From contig NC_077232.1 of the NCBI RefSeq assembly GCF_027887165.1, positions 17,938,255-18,002,254 on the forward strand: a stretch of DNA of 64,000 bases, written 5' to 3'. Position 1 is the stretch's first letter. Every line of letters starts with the position of its first letter. Positions 23,136 through 35,600 of the stretch are shown piece after piece. The position numbers and the translations under genes were made by a program. Source of the DNA: Monodelphis domestica. Lineage: Eukaryota; Chordata; Mammalia; Didelphimorphia; Didelphidae. A model generated the notes under the pieces. It did no database searches. It had not been told where the DNA came from and saw only the letters and a list, made by a program, of their open reading frames with translations.

Positions 23136-23646
23136 CTACGGTTCAGTAGAGTCTGAATCTTCAATCAGAACCTCTGTCGTGGCCCCGAGAATCTCTGTGT
23201 TCATGACCAGCCCTTCTGTGCCTCCACTGCTGCCACTTCCCACAAAGATCTTTCCATCTGCCATCAGGCTCACCCGCTCCGCCCCGCTGCAGAATGCCTT
23301 GGGCATCCCTTCTGAATCTAGCAGGAGGCACTCTGCAGGGGCCGAGTTCCCCAAGGGCTCTGGCAGAAGGGGGAGGCCCTGGGCATCAGTGGATTGGGCC
23401 AGGGACTCTGGGTTAGTGCCCAGGATATCTGTGCTGGTAATCAAGGCTCCAGCATTGGCAGCTAGAGCTTCAGCAATCAGCACCTCCGGGTGGCTCTTTG
23501 CTTTGTGGGCCACCACACTGTCCTTCTTCTCAAACTTCTTGCCACAAATATTGCAAGAAAACTGGTAGAAGGAGTCTGCATCATGCTTCTTCATGTGCCA
23601 ATTGAGGGAAGCCTTCTGTCTACAGGTGAATCCACAGATCTCGCAC
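23136..23646 (-). CDS. ZFP91: ZFP91 coding exon 11 (fingers 4-5, C-terminus)
   Basis: 511 nt to the TAG at 23138-23136, acceptor CTCTCCTTAG. It holds finger 4 (CEICGFTC...H439, H443), finger 5 (CNICGKKF...H469, H474) and a 117-residue acidic, Gly/Ser-rich tail ending TTEVLIEDSDSTEP, against human ...IEDSDSAGP. Frame is intact and very similar to human. Confidence 0.97.
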
Positions 23647-26600
23647 CTAAGGAGAGAAGCAAGAGGACCAGTCTGTCAAAAAGAGAACAGAAAAGGATAA
23701 AAGTTGGTGCTAACACATTCTAGGGTTCATTATTGATATGACCGAGTTCAAATGAAAAGGGAGAGAATTTAGAAGGAAAATGGATTGGATTTGTCGTCTA
23801 GTCTTCTACTTCAAAGAGATGACAAAACACAGGATGATGAGGAACTAATTCACTCAAGAAAATGCTTACCTTGCAACTGAGCAGCTGTCAGTATGACTTC
23901 GGCCAGTGGCATGTTTGCAAAGAAGGATCTGATTCACCTGGGTTCCAGATCCTCTGAGCATAGAATGTGCATTTCTTACTCAGATTGATATTTACTTACT
24001 GTAATGGTTTCTCGCCAGTGTGGATCATCCGGTGCACTGCCAAATTGTGGGAGCTCTTGAAGGCTCGAGCACAGTATTCACAAATATAATCCCTTTGATC
24101 TAAAGGTAAAAAAAGGGTGTTTGCAATTCCATATTTGGAGTCAGAATCCAAATTACTTTTTCTTTTTTTTTAAACCCTTACCTTCCATCTTGGAATCAAT
24201 ACTGTGTATTGGTTCCAAGGCAAAAGAGTGGTAGGGGCTAGGCAATGGGGGTTAAGCCCAGGGTCACACAACTGGGAAGTATCTGAGGCCAGGTTTGTAC
24301 CTCTATCTCTGGGCCTGGCTCTTTCCATTCACTGAGCCACCCAGTCCCCCCTCCCCCCCCCAACCCCCATCTCTTTCTTTTACTATTCTCCAACATTTTC
24401 TACCCATGTCCCACTCCAAAGCTTAACTATGGTATAGCAGTGACCCTGGGGTTCCAAAGTTTACATCAGGAGAATATAAATGCTGCTAGGTCCTTCCAAG
24501 AGGGAACAGTTTAAAATATAGAACCAGCAATTACCCAAAATAACAATTCAGATAAATTCAGAAAACTCATTGCCATAAATGTGTTCACACCAAATAAAAG
24601 TATACCTCAATGCTGCAGAAGCACTGGAAGTTGTATTTCCCACACCAATAAAAATTACATTTAAAAAAAGGAAAAAGCCTGTATTATTCAAATGGAAGAA
24701 AATGTCAGTCCTAAGGGAATTTTCATATAGAACAGGTCTATCTGAAGTAAAATCCAATGAGAAAGAATTACAACCCTAAATACTATTATCCGATAAATTT
24801 TATTCCATCACATAGTAGCAAAGAACTGGAATCCTAGTCTCAATCCTATGACCAGAATTGTAGGCAGTGAGGTGGGCACAGTAAACAGAGGGGCTAGACT
24901 TGGAGTCAGGAAAGACCAGAATTCAAATCTGGTCTTAGAAACTTGCTATCTTTCTGACTCAAGTAAGTTATTTAACTATTTTAGGCCCGAAGCTCATCTA
25001 AAAAATATAATAAAGGCACCTACCTCACAGGGTGACTGTGAGGATAAAATGAGATATTAATAGCAAAGGACTTTGCCAACGTCAGAGCTCTACATAAATG
25101 CTGTTGTTATTATTACTAATTCTAATCTTAAAATTGGTATTAGAAGTTTGTATCCTAGGATCTTTTTTCCTTAAAATTGTAGGATTTAATTTCTTTTTAA
25201 AACCCTTACCTTCCATCTTAGAGTCAATACTGTGCATTGGTTCCAAGGCAGAAGAGTGGTAAGGGCTAGGCCATGGGGGTTAAGTGACTTGCCCAGGGTC
25301 ACACAGCTGGGAAGTATCTGAGGTCAGATTTGAACCCAGGCCCTCCCATCTCTAGGCCTGGCTCTCAATCCACTGTGCTACCCAGCTCCCCCCTAAAATT
25401 GTAGTATTTCATGACAAAATTAGAAATCTGTGAAAGCACCTTGGTAAGATGTTTGCTCTAATGAATCTGAGATACCAAAAGCATTTTGTTATTTTTGATA
25501 GGAAAAGAGCATCAGTTTTGGGTTCTAGAGTTTATTGGAATAGGCCTTTCTAGTGTCTCAAAATTAACCTTAGAACTAGGTACTGAGTCTTCAACCAAAT
25601 AGCTTTTCTATTATCCCTCTTCCTAGCTCTCCTCCATACTGTCATTGGTGACCAGCTCTAGAACATCTGCCCTCACAATTCTTAGTCCCTCCCCCCCACC
25701 CTGCCCCGCCTAGTAGGGATCAGGTAGGATTCCTTGGGGACAAGTTACACAGATGAGCAGCAGGTGCTGAACTTTGTGGCCAGAGCATGAGGTGCAGCCT
25801 TCCACCTTTTCTCACCCTGGCTGCTCAAATTTATTTGCCACAAATTATTTGTAAGAAATAAACCCAAGTCACAGTCAATACCACTCAAATCAACTCGAAA
25901 AATTTATCTTCCAATGGAAAATGCGATCCTTTCCAAATTCCCATTTCTGCAAGTACATTACAACAATCGAAACATACACATATCTAACAATGTCACTTTC
26001 TATTTTCTATTAAGAAGTGAATTTCTATCAAGAAAATGTTTTAGGGAAAAATCTAATTTAAACAAATAAAATTAATCTGGAGCACTCTCAATTCAATTCT
26101 GAATCCTTTAAATCCATGAAAAAACCTGCCCATCTTTTCTCCTGTATCAATGTAGTTTCACTTGTTCTCCCCTCTGAGTTTTAGGGCCTTACCAACACGC
26201 TGTTAGTTCTGACTACTTGATTTGCCCCACACATATCACACCTTTCCTCATCACCTTAGTTCAGACCTCTGTCATATTTCACCTAAACTAGTGAAATTGC
26301 CTCAAGTCTCTAATTTTCTCCCCTCCAGCCCATCCTTCGCATAGGTGCAAAGGCAACTCCCCCAAAATGAGGTCAGATCTCACAATGGCATTCCCTTACT
26401 CACACTATTTCCCTATTCCATTTAGGATGAAGATGTAAACTCTTCAGTTTAACTTTTAAAGCTCTTCCCAACAAGCAGCCTCTTCATATGGCAATTACTT
26501 TTCCTAACATAAAGATAAATGGGTCTTCTCCCTTCTGTACATCTAGCATTGTTTCTTAATTTTTGTTTTTATGTAGCTTCTTTCACCAAGTTTCTGATGC

Positions 26601-29600
26601 ATTTCAGCCTCATCTCATTCTCTTCTTCAAGTTACATCTACCCTGATCCAACATGCACTCTCTCCTTCCCTCGCCAATTTATTCCTTGACTGTATACTTA
26701 TTGTTTTCAATAGGTTCAGTCATGTTTGACTCTCTGTGACTCCATTTGGGGTTTTCTTGGCAAAAGTACTGGAGTGGGTTGCCATCTCTTTCTCCAGCTC
26801 GTTTTACAGGCAAATTGAGAGAAAAGTGGCTTAGTGCCTTGTCCACAGTCACACATCAGGGAACAGGGCATTTAGAAGAAACTTAATAATGGTTTCTGGA
26901 TTGATAATCAAAGACAGGTTTACTGAACAGACCAAAACAACTCATTAATCCTCTTAATTTTAAGACGACAAATTTATATGCTGATTTCATTGTTCTATTT
27001 CCTTTAACAGAGTAGTAAATTGATGGTAATGTAAACCATATTTTATAAAAATTTAGATCACACTAATATACATATACATATATATTAGGATTATGAAATT
27101 ATAGATTATGATCATATTTTAGCCTAAATAGGCAGGCCAATCAATGTTTTGCTTTCATCATCAGAGGAAAGAAAATTTCAGTTACAAGATGCTATCCTGC
27201 TACCTGTGTGATGTTTGGCATGTCGCAGCAGCTGCTTCTGAAGCCTAAAGAGTCGTCCACAGGAGGGATGAGGGCATACATATTTCTTCTTCAGCATATG
27301 CTGGTATTTAATGTGGTGCTAAAGAAAATGAAAGGAAATATGATGAAAATGTAGAAATTTTTCCTTGAATGAAAACACCAAATAAAAGTCATTAAAAAAA
27401 AAAAGCCATGTAACAAGAAATTAAAACACAACAAAGCAAGGGTAGTAATAGTGCAGAAGTATCTAAGAAATGGATTTTTAGATTTAAAAAAGTTTACTTG
27501 ACTAGGAAACCCAGGTAGACAAGTCATTCTACCAGAATATTTTTTCAATTTTGTCTTTATTCTATTTCTTAATAGCAAATTTACATGCAAGTTTCCCAAA
27601 GTTATATGATTCATTTGTCTGCCAATCTTCTTCCTTCCCCCCCATGGAGGTGGCAAGCAATTCAATCTGAGTTATTGTATTACCACGCAAAATATATTTC
27701 CATATTATTCATTTTTAAGTGAATAATCTTATAAAACCAAAACCCCAAATTATTTTATCTGCATTTCTACTCCCACTGTTCTTTCTCTGGATGTGGATAG
27801 CATTCTCTCATAAGTCCCTTATAATTGTCCTGGATCTTTGCATCGCTGTTAGTAGCAAAGACAATTTTTCAGTTACTGTATACAATGTTTTCTTGGTTCT
27901 GTTTTTATTATTTCACTCTGCATCAATGCATGTAGGTCTCTCCAGCTCTTTCTGAAATCCTCCTGCTCATTCCTTACAGCACAATAATATTCCATCACCA
28001 TCATATACCACCACAATTTGTTCAGCCATTCCCCAATTAAGGAACATCCCTTTAGTTTCCAAGTCTTTGCCACCACAAAAAGTGCAGCTTTATTTTTGTA
28101 CAAACAAGTCTCTTTGGGATACAGACTTTTGGGATGCATTCTTTTATAGCCCTTTGGGCATAATTCCAAATTGTCCTCCAGAATGGCCAAATCAATTCAC
28201 AACATCACCAGCAATGAAGTTTCTGTCACACTTCCTCCAACATTTATTATTTTCCTTTATTGTCATATTGACCAATTTAATAGGTTTAAGGAGGTACCTC
28301 AGAGTTGTTTTAATTTATATTTCTCTAATCAGGAGGGATTTAGAACATTTTTTATATGATTATTGATAGCTTTGATTTCTTTATCTGAAAACTGCCTATT
28401 CATATCCTTTGACCATTTATCAAGTGGAGAATGACTGAATTCTTATAAATTTAACTTAAGTTTTTTATATATTTGAGAAATGAGACCTTTATCAGAGAAA
28501 TTTATTGCAAATTTTTCCCCTAGTTGCTTCCCTTCTGATCTTGGTTGCACTGATTTTGTTTGTACAAAACCGTTTTAATTTAATATAATCAAAATTATTC
28601 ATTTTACATCTTGTAATACTCTATCTTCTGTTTGGTCATAAATTCTTCCCTTCTCCATAGATATGACAGGTAAACTATTCTATGTTCCTCTACTTTACTT
28701 ATAATATCACTTCACTCTTTGTTTAAATTATACACCCATTTTGATCTTATCTTGGTATAGGGTGTGAGACAGTGTTCTAAACCTAATTTTTGCCATACCG
28801 TTTTCCCAATTGTCTTAGCAGTTTTGGCCAAACAGTAAGTTTTTATCCCAAAGCTGTGATCTTGGGTTTATCAAACACTATTGCTGAATTTATTTCCCCA
28901 AGTTTAGTACCAGATTGTTTTGAACATTACTGTTTTATAGTACAGTTTAAGATCTGGTATTGCTATCAGAATAATTTTATCAAGCAGGCGATTCCAAAGA
29001 GCTTAAGAGTTAGTTTTGTGACAAAAACTGGCAATTCTATACAATTTTCATGCATGGCCCCTACACGACTCTACTGAAGGTTATAAAGTAGAGGCGAAAT
29101 TTTTCCTGGTTCTATCTGAAGGGAAACTGGTCATTTTGCTACTTTACTTACTTGCAGATATCGAGGGTGAGCAAGAACAGTTCCACAACCTTCCATCTCA
29201 CAACGAACATACTGGATTGGAGGTTTCTTCCTGTTAGGGGAATAATTTCAAAAAGAGAGAAAGAGAACAATGCTAAGAAGGAATGAAAAGTTGGAATTTA
29301 TATGGGAATAGTATCCTCAGAATTTTTATTTGAGGTAATACCAAATGATTAGTGGGACTTGTACAACATTTTAAACCAGTAGCCCAAACAAGTTAAACAA
29401 AGAATTTTATCAACTTTAGTATTAGTGATCTATAAGGTTTGCTATTAAATTCCTTCAGATGTATACCAAGGAAGGATTGAAAAAATGGGAGTATATATTA
29501 TTCACCTCCTTTTGGGTAACCGTGGGCTTTTGTCATCTTTTCGCCTCCTTCCTCTCCTGAAATGAGACAAATGGAATGATTTTCAATGTATCCCAGAATA

Positions 29601-32600
29601 AAGCTGAAAAATTATTCTCATAGTCAAGGGAATCATCTGAAGACATATAGTCAAGAGTAAAATGTGAGACATGTGAGACATGCTAGATAACACATATGCA
29701 GCAAGGAAAACAACTCACAAATCAAATGATCTGCACAAAATTGGAAATTTTTATAATGTTGGGAAGAGTGGTCATGTTTTTTTCCTTGAAAGGCTTTATC
29801 CTAAACCTGTTATATAAGAAAGTTCTATTTAAAGTAGATAAGTTAACAACTCAATTTTCTCAATGAATTCCATATTTTAAACTCTTAAAAAAAAAAAAGC
29901 AATTGTCACTATTAGAAAGAGATCCAAACTCCAATTGCCTTAAAGCTCAGGACTCTATACTCACATAAGCATAGCTAGCGTTTTTATACATAAATTTTTT
30001 TCAGCAGAGAAACTGGTAAACAATCTTATAGGATGAAAGGGTGGAAGTCATAAGAAAGGAAATGGATAAACAAAAAGCTTTGTAATAGAACTGTCTTTAA
30101 AAAAAAAAAGGTAATGGGCTTGTTGGGGAGTTAATATACCATCACTTGAAATTATCAATTAGGGACAGAATTTATGCTTCAGGAGGGGAAGGGTAAGATG
30201 AAGTCTAAATCCCTTACAAAATTAAAATTCTAGGATAGGATTTCAATCACTCAAATTAAGTTTCATCCGTAAAACATTACATATTTTCCCCAAGCATTTT
30301 ATGAAAGGTATATGGAATAAGACTATATTGTCAATACTTCAGAAAACTGTTATTGTGGGTATGGTATGGCTTACACTGTTTGAACCAGCACCCCCCCCCC
30401 CCCCATGAAAGTAACTTCAGGAGTTATTGTGAATAAAAAAAAGTTCATTACCTTGGACCAATCTGGTGATACCAACTTCAGTTAAAGAAGTAAAATGAAC
30501 AGAGAAGAGTCTAACAAAGTACTAGTAACTTCAGAGGAGGCTCATTTCTATTAAAATTGTGACCATCGCTCATACTTTTAACATGGAATCCTTTACTCTT
30601 GGGTTCTAACTTATTTCATATCCTAATACAAGACAATGTCAATTTTTTCCCCTTGGTAATCAGAATCACATGGCATTTCGCTATTACTTATAGAATTACC
30701 TCTGAATGCTTAGGAGTCAGCATTCTAAGTATAGGACAACTGACCATGTTTGCTATGTAGCAGTTTCTATAAATGCAGATCCTTATCCATTAATTATAAA
30801 ATCTAGAAGTTGATACCAAAACACTTAGAACAAAAGTATTTCATAAAAATCTCTATTGTCTATTATTTTCAAATTCATGGAATGGAAAGGTTAAGGACTT
30901 TCCCCACTTTAGGTTCCTAATGAAAGCTGCATCTAGTGGTATAGATGATAGAGTACTGGGTCTGGAATCAAGCCTGAGTAAAAATCCAGACTTAGACCCT
31001 TACTAGCTGTATGACCCTGGAATTAATCTACCTGCCGTGATTTCCTTAAAACCAGAAATGAGGGACAATAATAGTACCCACCCCAGGGTTCTTGTGAGGA
31101 CTAAATGAAAGAACATCTTTAAAGTGCTTAGCACAGTGCCTAGCACACGGTAGGTGCTTAATAAACACTGGTTTTCTTCTTTCTTTCCTAATGTAAAGGA
31201 CCAATTTTCACACTAAGAGATCATGCCTTTGATGCCCACATAAGATTATCAGACAGAAGGAGATCATCTAGTCTAATTTCACAAAGTTCATGGCAAGTTG
31301 CATGGAAAAGAAGCATATGGCCACGGCTAAAATCCAGCTCCTAGTTAGGTGCTTATGCCCTTTAGTGAATTCTTCCTTTAGATAGAAAGTACCAATGTCA
31401 TATTATTATAGAATCATTATCTAGTGGGAAAAACTTTACAAACGATAAAGATAAGAATCTTTATAGGGGAAAAAAAAAGTAACAGTTCTAATTCAGAGGG
31501 AAAGGATTGGAAATATTCTCCACCCCATCCATCCAAGGAAAAAGAAGGTAAATATTAATCAAACTCTCATAGAAGGTCATGCCAACTTCCTGGAAATGCC
31601 ATCCTACTGGCAGAAAGACTAAATTAAGGTCACCATACCACTAATCTAAATGATACCTTTTTGAGCAATCATCAAAATCAGAAGAAAAAAATTGTTGATC
31701 ATAATATTTCAATTTCCCCCCAAAATTTCAGGCTCATTTATTTTAAAAACAAAACAAAATAAACAAACAAACAAAAAAACCCCACAGGAAAAATGAAATT
31801 TCCAAGGCTTCAAAATTTCCAGTAATTTTACATCTCTAATTATTATCTCCTACTCACTTCCTAGGAGGCTCCTCATCTTCCCTAATTTCATTTTCTTCTT
31901 CTTTGATCTCCACCTCCACTTCCACTTTAATTTCTTTCTTTTCTTTCTCTTCTTTCACCTTCCCTGATTTTCTCCGTGGCTTAGGGGCTTCCCTGAACAC
32001 AAATACATGACAGTAAGGGATTCTAGGAAGGGGATAAAGCTGAATTCAAGATGCTATAATGACAAATTTCCTTCCAAAGAACCCTCCTCTAAATTCTGGT
32101 AGTTTTTTTTTTTAACATTTTCTTCCTTTCCTCCCAAGCTCCTACAATATGAATTCTGTCCAAAATGCTTAGTTGCCACAATAGACATTTAAGAGAATTT
32201 TCATTCATACCAGGTGCAAAGAAAATGCTTTGCAAATCTAAAGTGTTATTATTTTTCTACTATTCTAGTTACTATAAAGCATTATATCAAGATGTCTTCA
32301 AAATAGACAAATCTCACTAAAAAGTGAAGGAACCATAATTCTTCTAAAAGTGACAAGGCAGTTGACAACATTCAATTAGGTAGCAAAGGTATTGGATGGT
32401 GAGATTTGGGGTTAAGTTTACTCCTGAAATAATATGAATGGAAGACAACGTTGGGAAGGGGTAAAAGAAGAGAAAATGGATATGTAAACAAACAAGTCTG
32501 GGTGCATTCATTTGAAACTAATATATGCCTATACATTAAACCAACATGATAAAAGACAATTAAAAGCATGCAACATAGACAAGGCACCCCAATCATATTA

Positions 32601-35600
32601 CATAAAAACAAAACATCACATCACTACATTTCAAATGGAATTTGAAGCATGCCTTTCTAAGTGGGGTTTGTAGGTCTCATCTCTTGGGTCGTCTTTGAAG
32701 GGTATCTCCTCTTCACTGATCAACATCTCCTCTTCTTCCTCCTCCTCATCACTACTAAAAGGAGAAAGTCAAACAAAAGAGGCGATGGAAATTCTACAGC
32801 TTCTACTCAATAAACCTAACTGTTCATCTAGGTTTCTTATTCGGGCAATCTAGTCAGTTGTTTCTTCAAGCCATTACTTTCAAGATGAAATTAGAAAAAG
32901 AGTGTATTTGCACACATGTTCCATGTATATGCATAAAAACATAAAACTAAAAAAGGAACTAAAAAAGGATGGGAATTGCTTAGTAACTATAGTTCAAGTT
33001 TCTTACAAAACTAAAATGCTTGTTAGTTCTAGGAACTGATGAACATTTATTTAACTTTCCCCTAAGTTAACAGATATCTCTAAAATTGATAAAAAATAGT
33101 ATCTGAGAATCTGGATACAATAGTTTAATCTCCTAAAAGATTAACTGCCCCCTTTCCCAGTGATTCTCAGCTATTTCAGAATTCTAACTCTTTATGGTTT
33201 TTAATGAAGTGACAACTCTATCATCAAAACAAGTACTTTGTTAAAAAAATTAAAACAAACTAGTTTTAAATTTTGAGATCTCTCCTCTGCTATTACAAAC
33301 ATTTCTGGGTTACTTAACAGTGACTTGGAAAATTACTGCTAATCTGAACATATTTATTCTCAGGTAAAATGAGAAAGGCCAATTTTGTTAAAAAACATGA
33401 CCCCCCCCCAATAATCTTTTATATTTCCTTTTACCATCTTTCAGATGCAAAAGAAGTTGCACAATTGTTTTAAGAAATGCTTAGGGAGGGGGCAGCTGGG
33501 TAGTTCAGTGGATTGAGAGCCAGGCCTAGAGATGGGAGGCCCTAGGTTCAAATCTGGGCTCAGACACTTCTCAGTTGTGTGACCCTGGGCAAGTCACTTG
33601 ACCCCCTAGCCCTTACCACTCTCTTCTGCCTCAGAACCAATACATAGTATTGATTCCAAGATGGTAGGTAAGGGTTTAAATTCCTTAAGAATTGGCTTAA
33701 TACATTTTCATATTAAATTCATAGAGTAAAAAGTTCTTAATCCAGAAAATAACTACGTTCATGTGATTTAAGTGGTGAGATCTTACAGATTTAGTCTAAA
33801 CCCTGTTTTGTAGATGAAGAAAATGAGGTTTTAGGTATCAACTATCAATTAATAAAAGCAAAAACAAAAAGACAAAGTCTGAATCAACACCAAGAATTAA
33901 ACAGATTTTAAAATGTAAAATAAGCTTCTGAATTGACTGTATTCCATGGTCCCAAATGAAATAAAAAAGTGTATCCAGAAAGTTTCCTACCTTACTCCAC
34001 CTCCTGGAGACTGTTGTTCTTCTGTTATCTCTGGAGAGAAAAAGATACATGCAATTAATTCCATCTTTGTTGATAAGAGACCCACAAATAAGCATAATGA
34101 AGATATTCGAGAGAAAGCTCTTTATGTTCCCAAATTAACCTACTTCAGCCAATAGTCAATCAACCACTTTCCACTTTCACTATACCGTATTCAAGCTCTT
34201 CTGTATTGGGTTCTGATTTGCAGATCAGCTGCAAGGAGCCAGTCTTGGACCTTGAACTTCGAGTGTTCTCTGTATCACAATGCCGTGAGGCAGCGGTCCT
34301 GCTGCTGCTACGCCAGCCTCGGCTGGGCCGAGAGGCAGCAATAGGAGCTTCCTGAGCAAGGGTAGAATTATCTTCTTCTTCTTTCTCTTCCTTGGGATCT
34401 AAGATAAAAAAGGGACACACAATACTGTGAGTTAACAGTTATATGAAACATAGTCATGATGTTTAAATACCATTGTTATATCCAATAAAGAAAGGGAGGC
34501 TATAAATTAGACATTCTGATTTTTAAAATAGATCCATCAATCAATCCAGTCATCCTCCAGGTAGGCTAAAAAGAAGCCACACTATCAAGAGGGATGAAAA
34601 GAAACCATATGCAATTCAAGTTCTTTCATTCTAACCTTTTCTACACTAACAGGAATAGAAAGAACCAATAATTAGTGACCACAGATCATAAATGCAAAAT
34701 GCCCTTAAAATTACCAAAGTAATAGGACAGGAATTTATTTTTTCCTTTTCAACAGTTCATTTAAAAGCCTACCTAGCATATTTTTAAGCATTTAATGCTT
34801 ACTGAATGATGTGCCCATCATGGTATTTCATTAATAACTATATAAAGTCACAAAGTATAGTATAACTTTGCTATGTCTCCTATGAAGTTCTAAAAGCCTT
34901 TCATTAGGTGATGCTAACCAAAGCCAGCACTATAACAAGATTCTATGTCTGTTTCAGCATAGATAAGGGACTTGCTCAGGGTCACACAACTGGTGTGAGA
35001 GGCAGATTTGCAACTTGAACCATGTCTTCCTAATTCCAAGCTCCTCTCTGTATCTCTTCCTATGTCATTTTGCCTGTATATGAAAAAATAATAGGTAGAA
35101 TGCCAAAATAGATAGAAAAGTTTTCAAGAACCTGAGATAGGGCTCTAAATGCAGGACCACAGCGGTTCCTCCCCCCTGCCTTTGGTTGTGAGCAGGCCAG
35201 TGGGGCCCGTCATCTCCCTAGTCTTTGACACTAGTTTTTTCTTAATGTGGCCCAAGAGCCTAGGGTTTCTCCTTTTCCTACATTTTGCTTCCCCCCCAGG
35301 TCGGTTCTTAAAAATCCTCAACTTTACACTAAATATAAGACGAGCACTTCCGGTACAAAGCAGGGCAAGGAAGAGCTCATTCAAGCCCAAAGCTGTGCCA
35401 CCCTTCCACTTCCGCCATAGTTATTTTCAAAGCCAAATTGCTTGTTTGGGTTTTCAATTGACCTTGTTGTTTCTTACTGTACATTAAAAAAAGTGCCTCA
35501 ATGCTCCTCTTTCTCATCTTACTGTTCTTTAGCTTCCTCCGTCCTCCCACTGAAGGAAGAACAAAACACTTATCTTATGTACAGATAAAGAAACAAATAA

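Noticed and set aside
27873-28190. 105-codon minus-strand frame as a host gene
   Set aside because: It is the C-terminal end of a truncated L1 ORF2.
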